Source: Oxalobacteraceae bacterium UBA6018 (GTDB lineage: Bacteria; Pseudomonadota; Gammaproteobacteria; Burkholderiales; Burkholderiaceae_D). From it: a stretch of DNA of 38,273 nucleotides. This document shows positions 1 through 6,149 of this stretch, in pieces. The DNA lies in contig DIZW01000063.1 in NCBI GenBank assembly GCA_002428015.1, forward strand, positions 1-38,273, read 5' to 3'. Every line of letters starts with the position of its first letter. Within the stretch, counting starts at the first letter, position 1. The position numbers and the translations under genes are program-made. Under the pieces are notes generated by a model, which was not told the DNA's origin, did no database searches, and saw nothing but the letters and a program-made list of their open reading frames with translations.

Positions 1-339
1 ATGAAGCCGAACGGCGGCGGCGCGCCAGCCGGCCTGGTCGCTGACGCGATCAACGCCCAGTGGGGTTCGTTCGACAAATTCAAGGAAGAGTTCACCAAGT
101 CGTGCGTGGGCAACTTCGGTTCCGGCTGGACCTGGCTGGTGAAGAAAGCCGACGGCGCCGTCGAGATCGTCAACACCTCCAACGCCGGCTGCCCGCTGAC
201 CACCGGCGACAAGCCGCTGCTGACCTGCGACGTGTGGGAGCATGCCTACTACATCGACTACCGCAACCTGCGCGCCAAGTACGTGGAAACGTTCTGGGGC
301 CTGGTCAACTGGGATTTCGTCGCGCAAAACTTCGCGTAA
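1..339 (+). CDS. sodB: Fe-type superoxide dismutase, C-terminal part (5' end outside window)
   Basis: This is the C-terminal 112 residues of an iron/manganese superoxide dismutase, which converts superoxide to oxygen and hydrogen peroxide in the cytoplasm. The motif DVWEHAYYIDYRN carries the last two metal ligands, Asp77 and His81 in this fragment, equivalent to D157 and H161 of E. coli SodB. GNFGSGWTWLV and the LVNWDFVAQN ending are also FeSOD-like. The first codon here is ATG but is almost certainly internal: the family is about 193 residues, and the helical-hairpin domain with the first two histidine ligands must lie to the left of the window. A strong intrinsic terminator follows the stop codon. 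The Fe rather than Mn assignment rests on overall resemblance to SodB. Confidence 0.95.
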   Translation: MKPNGGGAPAGLVADAINAQWGSFDKFKEEFTKSCVGNFGSGWTWLVKKADGAVEIVNTSNAGCPLTTGDKPLLTCDVWEHAYYIDYRNLRAKYVETFWGLVNWDFVAQNFA

Positions 340-369
340 ATCCCGGGCCGTTCCGGCCGCGTTGAAGAA

Positions 370-402
370 AGCCGCGCCGGCATCTCTGGCGCGGCTTTTT
401 TT
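370..402 (+). terminator. Intrinsic terminator of sodB
   Basis: A 9-bp perfect stem (AGCCGCGCC pairing with GGCGCGGCT) with a 9-nt loop is followed at once by a run of seven T. It lies about 30 bp after the sodB stop codon. Confidence 0.93.
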
Positions 403-477
403 ATGGCCGATCGCGCTTCTGCCGGGATCGGGCCTCCTCAGATGATCAGGTACTCGATTGTGCTACCGAGGATGGAA

Positions 478-612
478 TCACGCGGTGGACCACTGCTGCG
501 CTGTATGCTTGATCCGCAGGATCTCGACATCCTTAGCCAGTACCCGGTAGATCACGACGTAGCTTTCATGGGCGACCAGTTCGTAGGTCCCGCGCTTGCG
601 GCCGATTCGCCA
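478..612 (-). pseudogene. ParE/RelE-type toxin remnant (C-terminal half only)
   Basis: About 43 codons, running from IGRKRGTYELVAHES to the stop after QQWSTA, match the C-terminal strands of RelE/ParE toxins: the G-T-x-E-L-V-x-H-x-x-Y-x-V-x-Y-R-V pattern followed by V-E-I-L-R-I-x-H. The N-terminal half (about 50 residues including the helical hairpin) is missing. The open frame continues upstream into the 3' end of the antitoxin gene but encodes nothing toxin-like there. The remnant lies just downstream of its antitoxin on the same strand, which is the usual antitoxin-toxin order, so an internal deletion removed the start of the toxin. It is probably inactive. Confidence 0.72.
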
Positions 613-628
613 CGTGCACACGATCGCC

Positions 629-1057
629 TTACACACGTTTAAGCGCGGCGCGCACCTGACGCATTGCCTCACCATGCGCGATGGTCGGGCTGGTGTCGTC
701 GATCGCCTCTTGCACTTCTGCCTGGAGCCACTTGGTATAAGCGGCGGCCGCGTGCGCATCCTTCATGGCGACGGCGCGATCCGGGCGCTTGATGGCAATG
801 CCAGCGCGGGGATCGTAGTGCACGGCGTCCACGTCGAAGCGCGCAATGCCAATGCTCTTCAAGTATTCGACCAGCGTTTCGAGCTTGCGAAAAATGCGCA
901 CTTGGCCGCTGCGCTGCGTCGCCAGCGCGCGTTCAGTCACGCCGTATTTCACGGTAATACCCCAGCCGCCGTCCTGACCGACGGCGCGCGCGCTGCGCAC
1001 CAATCCGGCCTCTGCCAGCTTGGCCAGGGTCGCGTGGTCGATGGTTTCGGCGTTCAT
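629..1057 (-). CDS. ParC-like antitoxin / plasmid-stabilisation protein (orphan)
   Basis: This 142-residue protein starts MNAETIDHATLAKLAEAGLV and resembles the chromosomal 'ParC family partition-associated' antitoxins paired with RelE/ParE toxins. The middle (about residues 25-85) carries the GGWGITVKYG and RSGQVRIFRKLETLVEYLKSIG signature. The C-terminal segment, SPTIAHGEAMRQVRAAL, looks like the RelB-type tail that wraps the toxin. An earlier in-frame start exists, but the ATG at 1057 has a strong GGAGGGG ribosome site 4-5 nt upstream. The toxin behind it is truncated, so this is an orphan antitoxin. It could still act as a decoy against related toxins or autorepress. The family call rests on recognition of the pattern, not on an alignment. 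Confidence 0.72.
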   Translation of the reverse strand: MNAETIDHATLAKLAEAGLVRSARAVGQDGGWGITVKYGVTERALATQRSGQVRIFRKLETLVEYLKSIGIARFDVDAVHYDPRAGIAIKRPDRAVAMKDAHAAAAYTKWLQAEVQEAIDDTSPTIAHGEAMRQVRAALKRV

Positions 1058-1123
1058 TTTCCCCTCCAATCTTAGCGGACCCGCCAATAGTTAAACTATC
1101 CGCAAATTATCGAAGATTGCAAT

Positions 1124-1168
1124 CGGCGATTTGGCGCGTCGCCCAAGTATCATCAATCTGTATCGATT
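1124..1168 (+). repeat. Direct repeat copy D (45 bp), left edge of the IS remnant
   Basis: These 45 bases match 4537-4581 in the same orientation at 43 of 45 positions. The copy ends where recognisable IS3 orfA coding sequence begins. Its first 14 bases also form an inverted repeat (13/14) with 1978-1991 at the other end of the IS remnant. Confidence 0.9.
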
Positions 1169-1481
1169 CTGGCCGCTGCCGACGCTGCGTGGCGCCAGGT
1201 GAAATCGGCGCCTTGCTGCGTCAGGAAGGCATTTATTCCTCGCATCTGGCGACCTGGCGTAAGCAGCGTCAAGCCGCTGGCGAGACCAGTGCACTGGCGC
1301 GCAAGCGCGGCCCTAAAGTCGATGCTTCTGCCGTGCAGGGCCGCCGGGTGTTGGAGCTGGAAAAGCAGGTCGAGCGTCTGCGAGCCAAACTGGTCAAGGC
1401 CGACTTGATCATCGCCGTCCAAAAAAACTTTCCATTCTGCTGGGTCTGCGCACCGACGACACGCCGAGCGAGCCGAAGTGA
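1163..1481 (+). pseudogene. IS3-family transposase OrfA, truncated and frameshifted
   Basis: The translation gives, in pieces, an N-terminal ILAAADA, then APGEIGALLRQEGIYSSHL and ATWRKQRQAAG (the helix-turn-helix part of OrfA), a leucine-zipper-like stretch LELEKQVERLRAKLVKADLI, and finally KLSILLGLRTDDTPSEPK before TGA at 1479-1481. Reading these as one protein needs two frame changes. A missing base near 1189 joins the N-terminus to APGEIG. A missing A in the A7 run at 1421-1427 (probably A8 originally) joins AVQK to KLSILLG. The gene is therefore dead. Confidence 0.8.
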
Positions 1482-1977
1482 TAAGCGCCGCCAACAGCTT
1501 GGCTGATCATGTAGGCGTAGCAGCTGCCTGCCGCGCCTTGCGTCTTCCACGCAGCGCCTTGTATCGCGATCGCACTGCGCAGCGCATTTGCGTGCTACCG
1601 CCCTCAATTTCCGCAGCACCGGCAAGACGTCCGCCGTTAGCCCTTTCCGAACTGGAGCACCGTGTCGTCCTTGACGTGCTCAACAGCCCGCGCTTTGCGA
1701 TCTGTGCGCCGGCGGTCATCCACGCCCAGCTGCTCGACGAAGGGCGTTACGTAGCGTCCGTGCGCACCATGTACCGCCTGCTGCAACACTGCGACGCCGT
1801 GCGCGAACGCCGCAATCAACTGCGCCATCCCGAGTACACGAAACCGGAACTGCTTGCCGTGATGCCCAACCAGGTGTGGAGCTGGGACATCACCAAGCTG
1901 ATGGGCCCCGTCAGGGCAACCTGTTTCCACCTGTATGTCATCCTCGACATCTTCAGCCGCTATGTCATCAGGACAAT
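1478..1977 (+). pseudogene. IS3-family transposase OrfB, 3'-truncated
   Basis: OrfB starts at GTG 1478 and reads VISAANSLADHVGVAAACRAL, an HTH_21-type region, then the rve (DDE) domain start VWSWDITKLMGPVRATCFHL followed by LYVILDIFSRYVI. The Asp of WDIT is the first catalytic acidic residue. Homology stops at about base 1973, just before the inverted repeat at 1978. The second Asp (normally in HADRG) and the catalytic Glu are absent. The open frame runs on to 2116 through repeat sequence, but that part is not transposase. Confidence 0.85.
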
Positions 1978-2059
1978 GCGCCAAATTGCCGGTAACGATC
2001 CAACGGCGGCATTTAAGGCGCCGACCTTTCCCATAAACAGGGGTCTGTCCCCTGTTGTC
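1978..2059 (-). repeat. Inverted repeat copy L (82 bp), left border of the PadR/monooxygenase module
   Basis: Bases 1978-2059 are the reverse complement of 4469-4550 with 80 of 82 identical. The inner end contains the palindrome ACAGGGG-TCTGT-CCCCTGT, a REP-like GGGGTCTGTCCCC core. It abuts the point where IS3 orfB is broken. Confidence 0.95.
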
Positions 2060-2150
2060 TTCCGCTGTTGTCTTCCGCAAGCGCGTTTACACATCTACCT
2101 ACTGGAGCACCCTTAAGTCAACGCCATTAGGGTCTGTCTCCTGTTGTCGT
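2052..2150. repeat. 13-bp tandem duplication and decayed REP-like copy
   Basis: CTGTTGTCTTCCG occurs twice back to back at 2052-2064 and 2065-2077, overlapping the inner edge of repeat L. At about 2129-2148 a decayed version of the same palindrome appears (AGGGTCTGTCTCCTGTTGTC). The rest of the gap to 2246 shows no gene. Confidence 0.6.
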
Positions 2151-2246
2151 GAAGCCGGTCCGATTTCACTGCAAATCAACGCACTGTCTTCAGAACTCAT
2201 CGGCGCACCCCTCAGTCGTTGGCCGTGTCATTTTCTACGCAAAGGA

Positions 2247-2861
2247 CTATGCCATCTGGCGTAGCGATTCCTCGCTCCAGGCGATCGTGGCGCTCTCAAA
2301 ATCGTCAACAAGACTGCGTATCCAAGCAATTTCTGCAGTCATGACCGCGCGCTTGTACTCGTCTTCGATCAGAAACAGTCGCGGCACCCCAAGCGAAAGC
2401 GCTTCCTGCGCAGCCGCGACCGATGCGGCGACCTCCTGCTCGAGCGCAACCACGCGTCGTTCCAATTGCTGTTTGGCTTCGTCCTGCGATAAGGCCGCGA
2501 TGGTGGCCAGTGCTGCAGGGAATTCAGGGAATTCGTTGACTGGTTCGGCAAGCATGCCGGCGACCCATGCGCGCAAGGTCTCGCGCCCCGATTCGGTAAT
2601 CGCATAGACCACCCGTTCCGGGCGCCCTTCCTGACGCGACGTCTCGAGTATGTGGATCACTCCGGTGCGTAGCAGTCGCTCAATGGTTTGATAGACGCTG
2701 TTGCGCTGGCTGACGTTGACGACACTATCTTTTCCGCGCAACTTGATCAGTTCGTGGATGCGGTAGGCGTGCATCGGCGATTCCGTCAGAAATGCCAGTA
2801 TGACCATGGCAAGCGGCGATCGCCGCAGGGAGCGGTTAATCACATGTATTCCGTTCTTCAA
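2247..2861 (-). CDS. PadR-family transcriptional regulator
   Basis: This is a PadR-type winged-helix repressor of up to 204 residues. The N-terminal segment RSLRRSPLAMVILAFL, the HAYRIHELI helix and NSVYQTIERLLRTGVI form the PadR winged helix, followed by the wing RQEGRPERVVYAITESG. The C-terminal half (about residues 110-200) is a long helical dimerisation region. The longest frame starts with TTG at 2861, and no convincing ribosome site is visible there. A GTG at 2843 is an alternative, with a GGA a few bases upstream. The gene is divergent from the monooxygenase at 2985, sharing a 123-bp promoter region. PadR proteins commonly repress a neighbouring detoxification or efflux gene in response to a small aromatic ligand, so control of the monooxygenase is the likely role. 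Confidence 0.88.
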   Translation of the reverse strand: MKNGIHVINRSLRRSPLAMVILAFLTESPMHAYRIHELIKLRGKDSVVNVSQRNSVYQTIERLLRTGVIHILETSRQEGRPERVVYAITESGRETLRAWVAGMLAEPVNEFPEFPAALATIAALSQDEAKQQLERRVVALEQEVAASVAAAQEALSLGVPRLFLIEDEYKRAVMTAEIAWIRSLVDDFESATIAWSEESLRQMA

Positions 2862-2878
2862 AAATCGTGGACCAGCAG

Positions 2879-2975
2879 TTTGCCTTTTTATTCATAAAAT
2901 GTATAATAATCATAGTATGACTAATGCTCGGGCGGCGCAATCTTCGTCTTTGGCCAACAGAAAGTATCTTAGGAG
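2879..2975 (+). promoter_or_regulatory. Promoter, candidate operator and ribosome site of the FAD monooxygenase
   Basis: A perfect -10 TATAAT lies at 2902-2907 with a weak -35 (TTTGCC, 2879-2884) 17 bp upstream. The core is A+T-rich, unlike its surroundings. TCATA at 2892-2896 and TATGA at 2916-2920 form inverted arms around the -10, a plausible place for PadR to bind. AGGAG at 2971-2975 stands 9 nt before the monooxygenase ATG. Confidence 0.55.
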
Positions 2976-2984
2976 AAAGTTCTC

Positions 2985-4184
2985 ATGTCGAAAATTAAGA
3001 AAGTCTTGATCATCGGGAGCGGCATTGCCGGACCGATTACGGCACTGGCACTGCGCAAGGCAGGGATAGCGTCAACAATATATGAAGCGTATCCAACATC
3101 GGCAGACGGCATTGGTGGCGCCCTGACGTTGGCACCGAACGGTCTGGATGCACTGCGCCTCATTGGGGTCCACAAGGAAGTCGCAGCAATTGGCCAACCG
3201 ATCTCGCGCATGGTGATCGATAACAGCCAGGGCAAACAATTATGTGAATTCAATGGTCTCGATGGGAGTGAGCCCAGTCAGGTCGTGTGGCGATCCGATC
3301 TCAATGGCGCGCTGGCCGACCTTGCGACAAAAAATGCGATCGACATCGTGTATGGGCGACGCCTCGTCAGTGTGTCCGAAACGCCGGCCGGCATCACCGC
3401 CTATTTCGCTGACGGTAGTAGCGCCAGCGGGGACGTGCTGATTGGCGCTGACGGGATTCGCTCTACCGTGCGGGCCCTGATCGATCCTGACGCGGCGACG
3501 CCGGAATACACCGGGCTGCTCGGTTTTGGGGGCCGTGTGCCGGCCGCCGGCGTGGCGGGACGGTCCGACTCGATGCATTTCGCATTCGGCAAGGAGGCCT
3601 TCCTCGGCCATTGGGATACGCCCGAAGGTGAAACCATTTGGTTCGGCAATTTGCCGCACGAAACAGCGTTGACCGCGGCGCAAGCGCGCGCAATTCCCTC
3701 GGCCCATTGGCTGGTGCAATTGCGCGCAGCCTACGCGGACGACCAGCCTGGATGCGCATTATTGGCGCGCACCGTTCCCGAGCAACTGATCATCGTCGGG
3801 GCCGCCGAGATGCTAAGCAAGGTAGAGCATTGGAGCAAAGGCAGAATGGTCTTGGTCGGCGATGCCGTCCACGCCCCATCCTCCAGTTCCGGACAAGGCG
3901 TATCGCTTGCCGCTGAGAGCGCGGTCGAACTTGCCCGATGCCTGCGTGACATTCCCGACCTGGGCAGCGCATTCGCCGCCTATGAACGTCTGCGGCGCCA
4001 TCGGGTTGAAACGGTAGCTGCGAGCGCCGCAAAGACCAACCGTAATAAAAAGCAGCGACCGGTGGCCAAGGCGCTGATGCAGCTCTTGCTACCGCTCGCG
4101 CTCAAGACCTTCCTCACGCCGGACAAAATGTTCGGCGCATTTCACGGACACCGCATTGATTGGGATGCGAGCGTCAAGGCCTAG
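2985..4184 (+). CDS. FAD-dependent monooxygenase (class A aromatic hydroxylase / TetX-like)
   Basis: This 399-residue flavoprotein is predicted to use NAD(P)H and O2 to hydroxylate a small organic substrate in the cytoplasm. Its Rossmann fingerprint VLIIGSGIAGPITALAL (residues about 8-24) binds ADP. VLIGADGIRSTVR (about 150-162) is the DG motif, and VLVGDAVHAPSSSSGQG (about 288-304) is the GD motif that contacts FAD. These three motifs in this order define the UbiH/PHBH/TetX group. A good AGGAG site fixes the start. It is divergently paired with a PadR regulator, and the pair lies between long inverted repeats, which suggests acquisition by transfer. The substrate cannot be read from the sequence; a xenobiotic, antibiotic or phenolic compound are all possible. 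Confidence 0.9.
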   Translation: MSKIKKVLIIGSGIAGPITALALRKAGIASTIYEAYPTSADGIGGALTLAPNGLDALRLIGVHKEVAAIGQPISRMVIDNSQGKQLCEFNGLDGSEPSQVVWRSDLNGALADLATKNAIDIVYGRRLVSVSETPAGITAYFADGSSASGDVLIGADGIRSTVRALIDPDAATPEYTGLLGFGGRVPAAGVAGRSDSMHFAFGKEAFLGHWDTPEGETIWFGNLPHETALTAAQARAIPSAHWLVQLRAAYADDQPGCALLARTVPEQLIIVGAAEMLSKVEHWSKGRMVLVGDAVHAPSSSSGQGVSLAAESAVELARCLRDIPDLGSAFAAYERLRRHRVETVAASAAKTNRNKKQRPVAKALMQLLLPLALKTFLTPDKMFGAFHGHRIDWDASVKA

Positions 4185-4259
4185 GGCAATAGCCCCAGTG
4201 AACTTCTGTGGCAAATCATGTCAGCATCGAACCTATCGACACTGAACAAGGAGCCGGGT

Positions 4260-4468
4260 ATGGAAGCAGAAAGAGTCACTTTGGATAGTCTTTTCATCGT
4301 CGTTCTAATCTACGCGGCCAGCGCCGTTGCCGACGCAGCCGATCCGCCGGTCGGCATTCCCTGGATATTCGCACCTGGCATCATTTCCGGGGCCGGCCAG
4401 CGATACCGCCCCGGCATTCGCGCCCGACGGCGAGACCGTCGTTTTCGCCCGCAATAACACGATCACAC
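4260..4468 (+). pseudogene. PD40/TolB-like beta-propeller protein, frameshifted N-terminal fragment
   Basis: An ATG at 4260 with an AAGGAG site 6 nt upstream begins a signal-peptide-like segment (SLFIVVLIYAASAVADA) followed by GIPWIFAPGIISG. The reading frame then shifts at the GGGG of 4389-4392, and the next frame reads GPASDTAPAFAPDGETVVFA followed by RNN. That is the first blade of a WD40-like PD40 repeat as in TolB-type proteins. One extra G explains the break. The remainder is cut off by repeat R at 4469. The gene lies 75 bp behind the monooxygenase on the same strand and was probably its operon partner. It is now non-functional. Confidence 0.65.
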
Positions 4469-4581
4469 GACAACAGGGGACAGACCCCTGTTTCTGGGAA
4501 AGGTCGGCGCCTTAAATGTCGCCGTTGGATCGTTACCGGCAATTTGGCGCGTCGCCCAAGTGTCATCAATCTGTATCGATT
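4469..4581 (+). repeat. Repeat copy R (113 bp): right border of the module
   Basis: The left 82 bases (4469-4550) are the inverted partner of copy L at 1978-2059 (80/82). The right 45 bases (4537-4581) are a direct partner of copy D at 1124-1168 (43/45). The copy holds the same GGGGACAGACCCC palindrome. It lies 69 bp upstream of the rstA start codon and may therefore form part of that gene's upstream region. Confidence 0.93.
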
Positions 4582-4623
4582 TGTCGCCATCCTTCCCAAC
4601 TCCGCCTTTCGGCCGATTGCTCT

Positions 4624-4646
4624 TATACAATAACGCGGGAGGAGGA
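4624..4646 (+). promoter_or_regulatory. Candidate -10 and ribosome site of rstA
   Basis: TATACAAT at 4624-4631 lies close to the start codon and is followed by a strong GGGAGGAGG ribosome site at about 4638-4646. The same TATACAAT, followed by A, recurs just before rstB (8082-8090). No good -35 is visible. Confidence 0.4.
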
Positions 4647-4650
4647 AGTC

Positions 4651-5340
4651 ATGTTTCGAGTGATGCTGGTGGAAGACGACGCGCGCCTGGCGCAGCTGGT
4701 GACGGAATATCTGGGCGCCTACGAGTTCACGGTCGACCTGGTCACGCGCGGCGACGCGGCGCTGGACGCCTTCAGGACGCTGATGCCTGACGTGGTGGTG
4801 CTCGACCTGATGCTGCCGGGGATGGACGGGATGGTGGTGTGCCGCCAGATCCGCGCCGTGAGCGCGGTGCCGATTTTGATCCTGACCGCGCGCGAGGATT
4901 CCTACGACGAAGTGTCCGGCCTCGAGCAAGGCGCGGACGACTTCGTCAACAAGCCGGTGCAGCCACGCGTGCTGCTGGCGCGCCTGCGGGCGTTGCTGCG
5001 GCGCGCCAGTGGCAAGCCGGATGGTGCCGACGCCGGCGCGCTCGTGTTCGGCGCGCTGCGCATCGCCACGAGCGACCGCAGCGTCAGCTGGCGCGGCCAG
5101 CCCTGCGTACTCAGCAACACCGAATACAAGCTGCTGCTGGTGCTGGCCGAGGCCGCCGGACAGGTGCAGTCGCGCGATGCCATCCTCAAGAAAATGCGCG
5201 GCATCGAGTTTGACGGGCTGGACCGCAGCATCGACAATTGCATCTCCAAGCTGCGGCGCCGCTTCGACGATACCGAGTCGGAGAAAATCAAGACTGTGTG
5301 GGGTGAAGGCTACCTGTTTTCGCCGTCCGCCTGGGCTTGA
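4651..5340 (+). CDS. rstA: Response regulator, RstA-like (OmpR family)
   Basis: This 229-residue two-component regulator has an N-terminal receiver domain (MLVEDDARLA, phospho-acceptor Asp52 in VVVLDLMLPGMDG, Lys of FVNKPVQ) and a C-terminal OmpR winged helix (about 130-225). The segment LKKMRGIEFDGLDRSIDN and the ending IKTVWGEGYLFSPSAW closely follow E. coli RstA (LRGVSYDGLDRSVD and GYLFAPHAWE). The ATG at 4651 is chosen over an upstream in-frame ATG because it has a strong purine-rich ribosome site and begins at the conserved first beta strand. Its probable kinase is RstB at 8098, on the same strand but 2.75 kb away, with three opposite-strand genes between. In enterics RstAB responds to acid and PhoPQ; the signal here is unknown. 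Confidence 0.88.
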   Translation: MFRVMLVEDDARLAQLVTEYLGAYEFTVDLVTRGDAALDAFRTLMPDVVVLDLMLPGMDGMVVCRQIRAVSAVPILILTAREDSYDEVSGLEQGADDFVNKPVQPRVLLARLRALLRRASGKPDGADAGALVFGALRIATSDRSVSWRGQPCVLSNTEYKLLLVLAEAAGQVQSRDAILKKMRGIEFDGLDRSIDNCISKLRRRFDDTESEKIKTVWGEGYLFSPSAWA

Positions 5341-5445
5341 TCGCGCGCCCTGTCCCGCCTCCTGCCCCGCCGCCAGCCCTGTTCCACGCACTACAGCGCC
5401 TGCTGCGTTGCGGCCTGCCACGGCCGCGCCACGCCCTGCCGCGCC

Positions 5446-6147
5446 CTACTCGATCAGGGCCGCGATGGCCACCGGCGCGCCGCGCGTGAGCACCTGGCCG
5501 GGCGCGCCGAAGCGGTAGTCGACGATCTTGAAGCGGGCGTCGGGGTCATCCGGGAAAGGCGCACCATCGGTCGCCGGCAACGCCGCCAGCGCCCCGTCGC
5601 CCTTGCGCAAGCGCACACCCGGCTCGCCGCCAGCGCGGGTGAAGGCGAAGCGCACGCCCACGCACTGGCCGGCACGCGAGCGGTCGACGTAGCGTTCGAA
5701 GCTGAGCACCTGTTCGCAGGCGGCGCGCAGTTCGGCGCCGTCGTACACGCCATCGGCGCGCACGGCGATCGAGACGCGGCGCCGGAACAGGTACTGGCCG
5801 GCGGGACGGTTGAGCGTGAGGATGGCGTTGCCGTCATAGGCCGCCTTGAGCAAGGGGAACACCGCGCGGCCGGCCCCGTCCAGCGGCAGGTTCAGGCCGG
5901 TGCCGCTGCCCGCCAGGTCCAGCCGCACGCCGTCCAGCGACACGCTGGCGTCCCTGGGCATGACTTGCAGGTGGTCCTGGATCAGGTTCTTGGCCTTGCC
6001 GTACTTGTCGAACACCACCATGGCGCGGTAGGCGTCGCGATAGCTGACCCAGGCGCCGCCCTCGGCCGTCGCTTGCGCCTGGGCCGTGGCGGTGCCGGCC
6101 GCCAGCAGCAGCGCGGACAAGGCGGAAACGAGGCGCGACGGCGTCAT
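5446..6147 (-). CDS. Secreted hypothetical protein (possibly DUF2987)
   Basis: This 233-residue protein has a clear signal peptide (RLVSALSALLLAAGTATAQA). The mature part begins WVSYRDAYRAMVVFDKYGKA and contains AVFPLLKAAYDGNAILTLNR and FRRRVSIAVRADGVYDGAEL; two cysteines could form a disulphide. It vaguely resembles periplasmic DUF2987 proteins, but that is a weak recognition. The ATG at 6147 lies 2 nt after the stop codon of the MipA-like gene, so the two are co-transcribed and translationally coupled. The open frame extends further upstream, but only inside the MipA gene in another frame. Location between rstA and rstB suggests an envelope role under that system. Confidence 0.8.
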   Translation of the reverse strand: MTPSRLVSALSALLLAAGTATAQAQATAEGGAWVSYRDAYRAMVVFDKYGKAKNLIQDHLQVMPRDASVSLDGVRLDLAGSGTGLNLPLDGAGRAVFPLLKAAYDGNAILTLNRPAGQYLFRRRVSIAVRADGVYDGAELRAACEQVLSFERYVDRSRAGQCVGVRFAFTRAGGEPGVRLRKGDGALAALPATDGAPFPDDPDARFKIVDYRFGAPGQVLTRGAPVAIAALIE

Positions 6148-6149
6148 GG

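Larger units (their letters stand above)
1163..1977 (+). mobile_element. IS3-family insertion sequence remnant
   Basis: This stretch holds partial orfA and orfB of an IS3-family element in the normal order, with the family's overlapping GTGA orfA-stop/orfB-start junction at 1478-1481. Both outer ends are lost: orfA lacks its first residues and orfB stops after the second catalytic-region motif. Repeat sequences D (left) and L (right) sit at the breakpoints. Two single-base losses break orfA. No intact terminal inverted repeats of an IS3 element were found, so the element is immobile. Confidence 0.85.

Noticed and set aside
1414..1440. The A7 run in IS3 orfA as a working programmed -1 frameshift site.
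   Set aside because: Slipping -1 from the visible frame only restores the normal OrfA ending and its stop at 1479, not the OrfB frame. An A8-to-A7 loss explains the data better.
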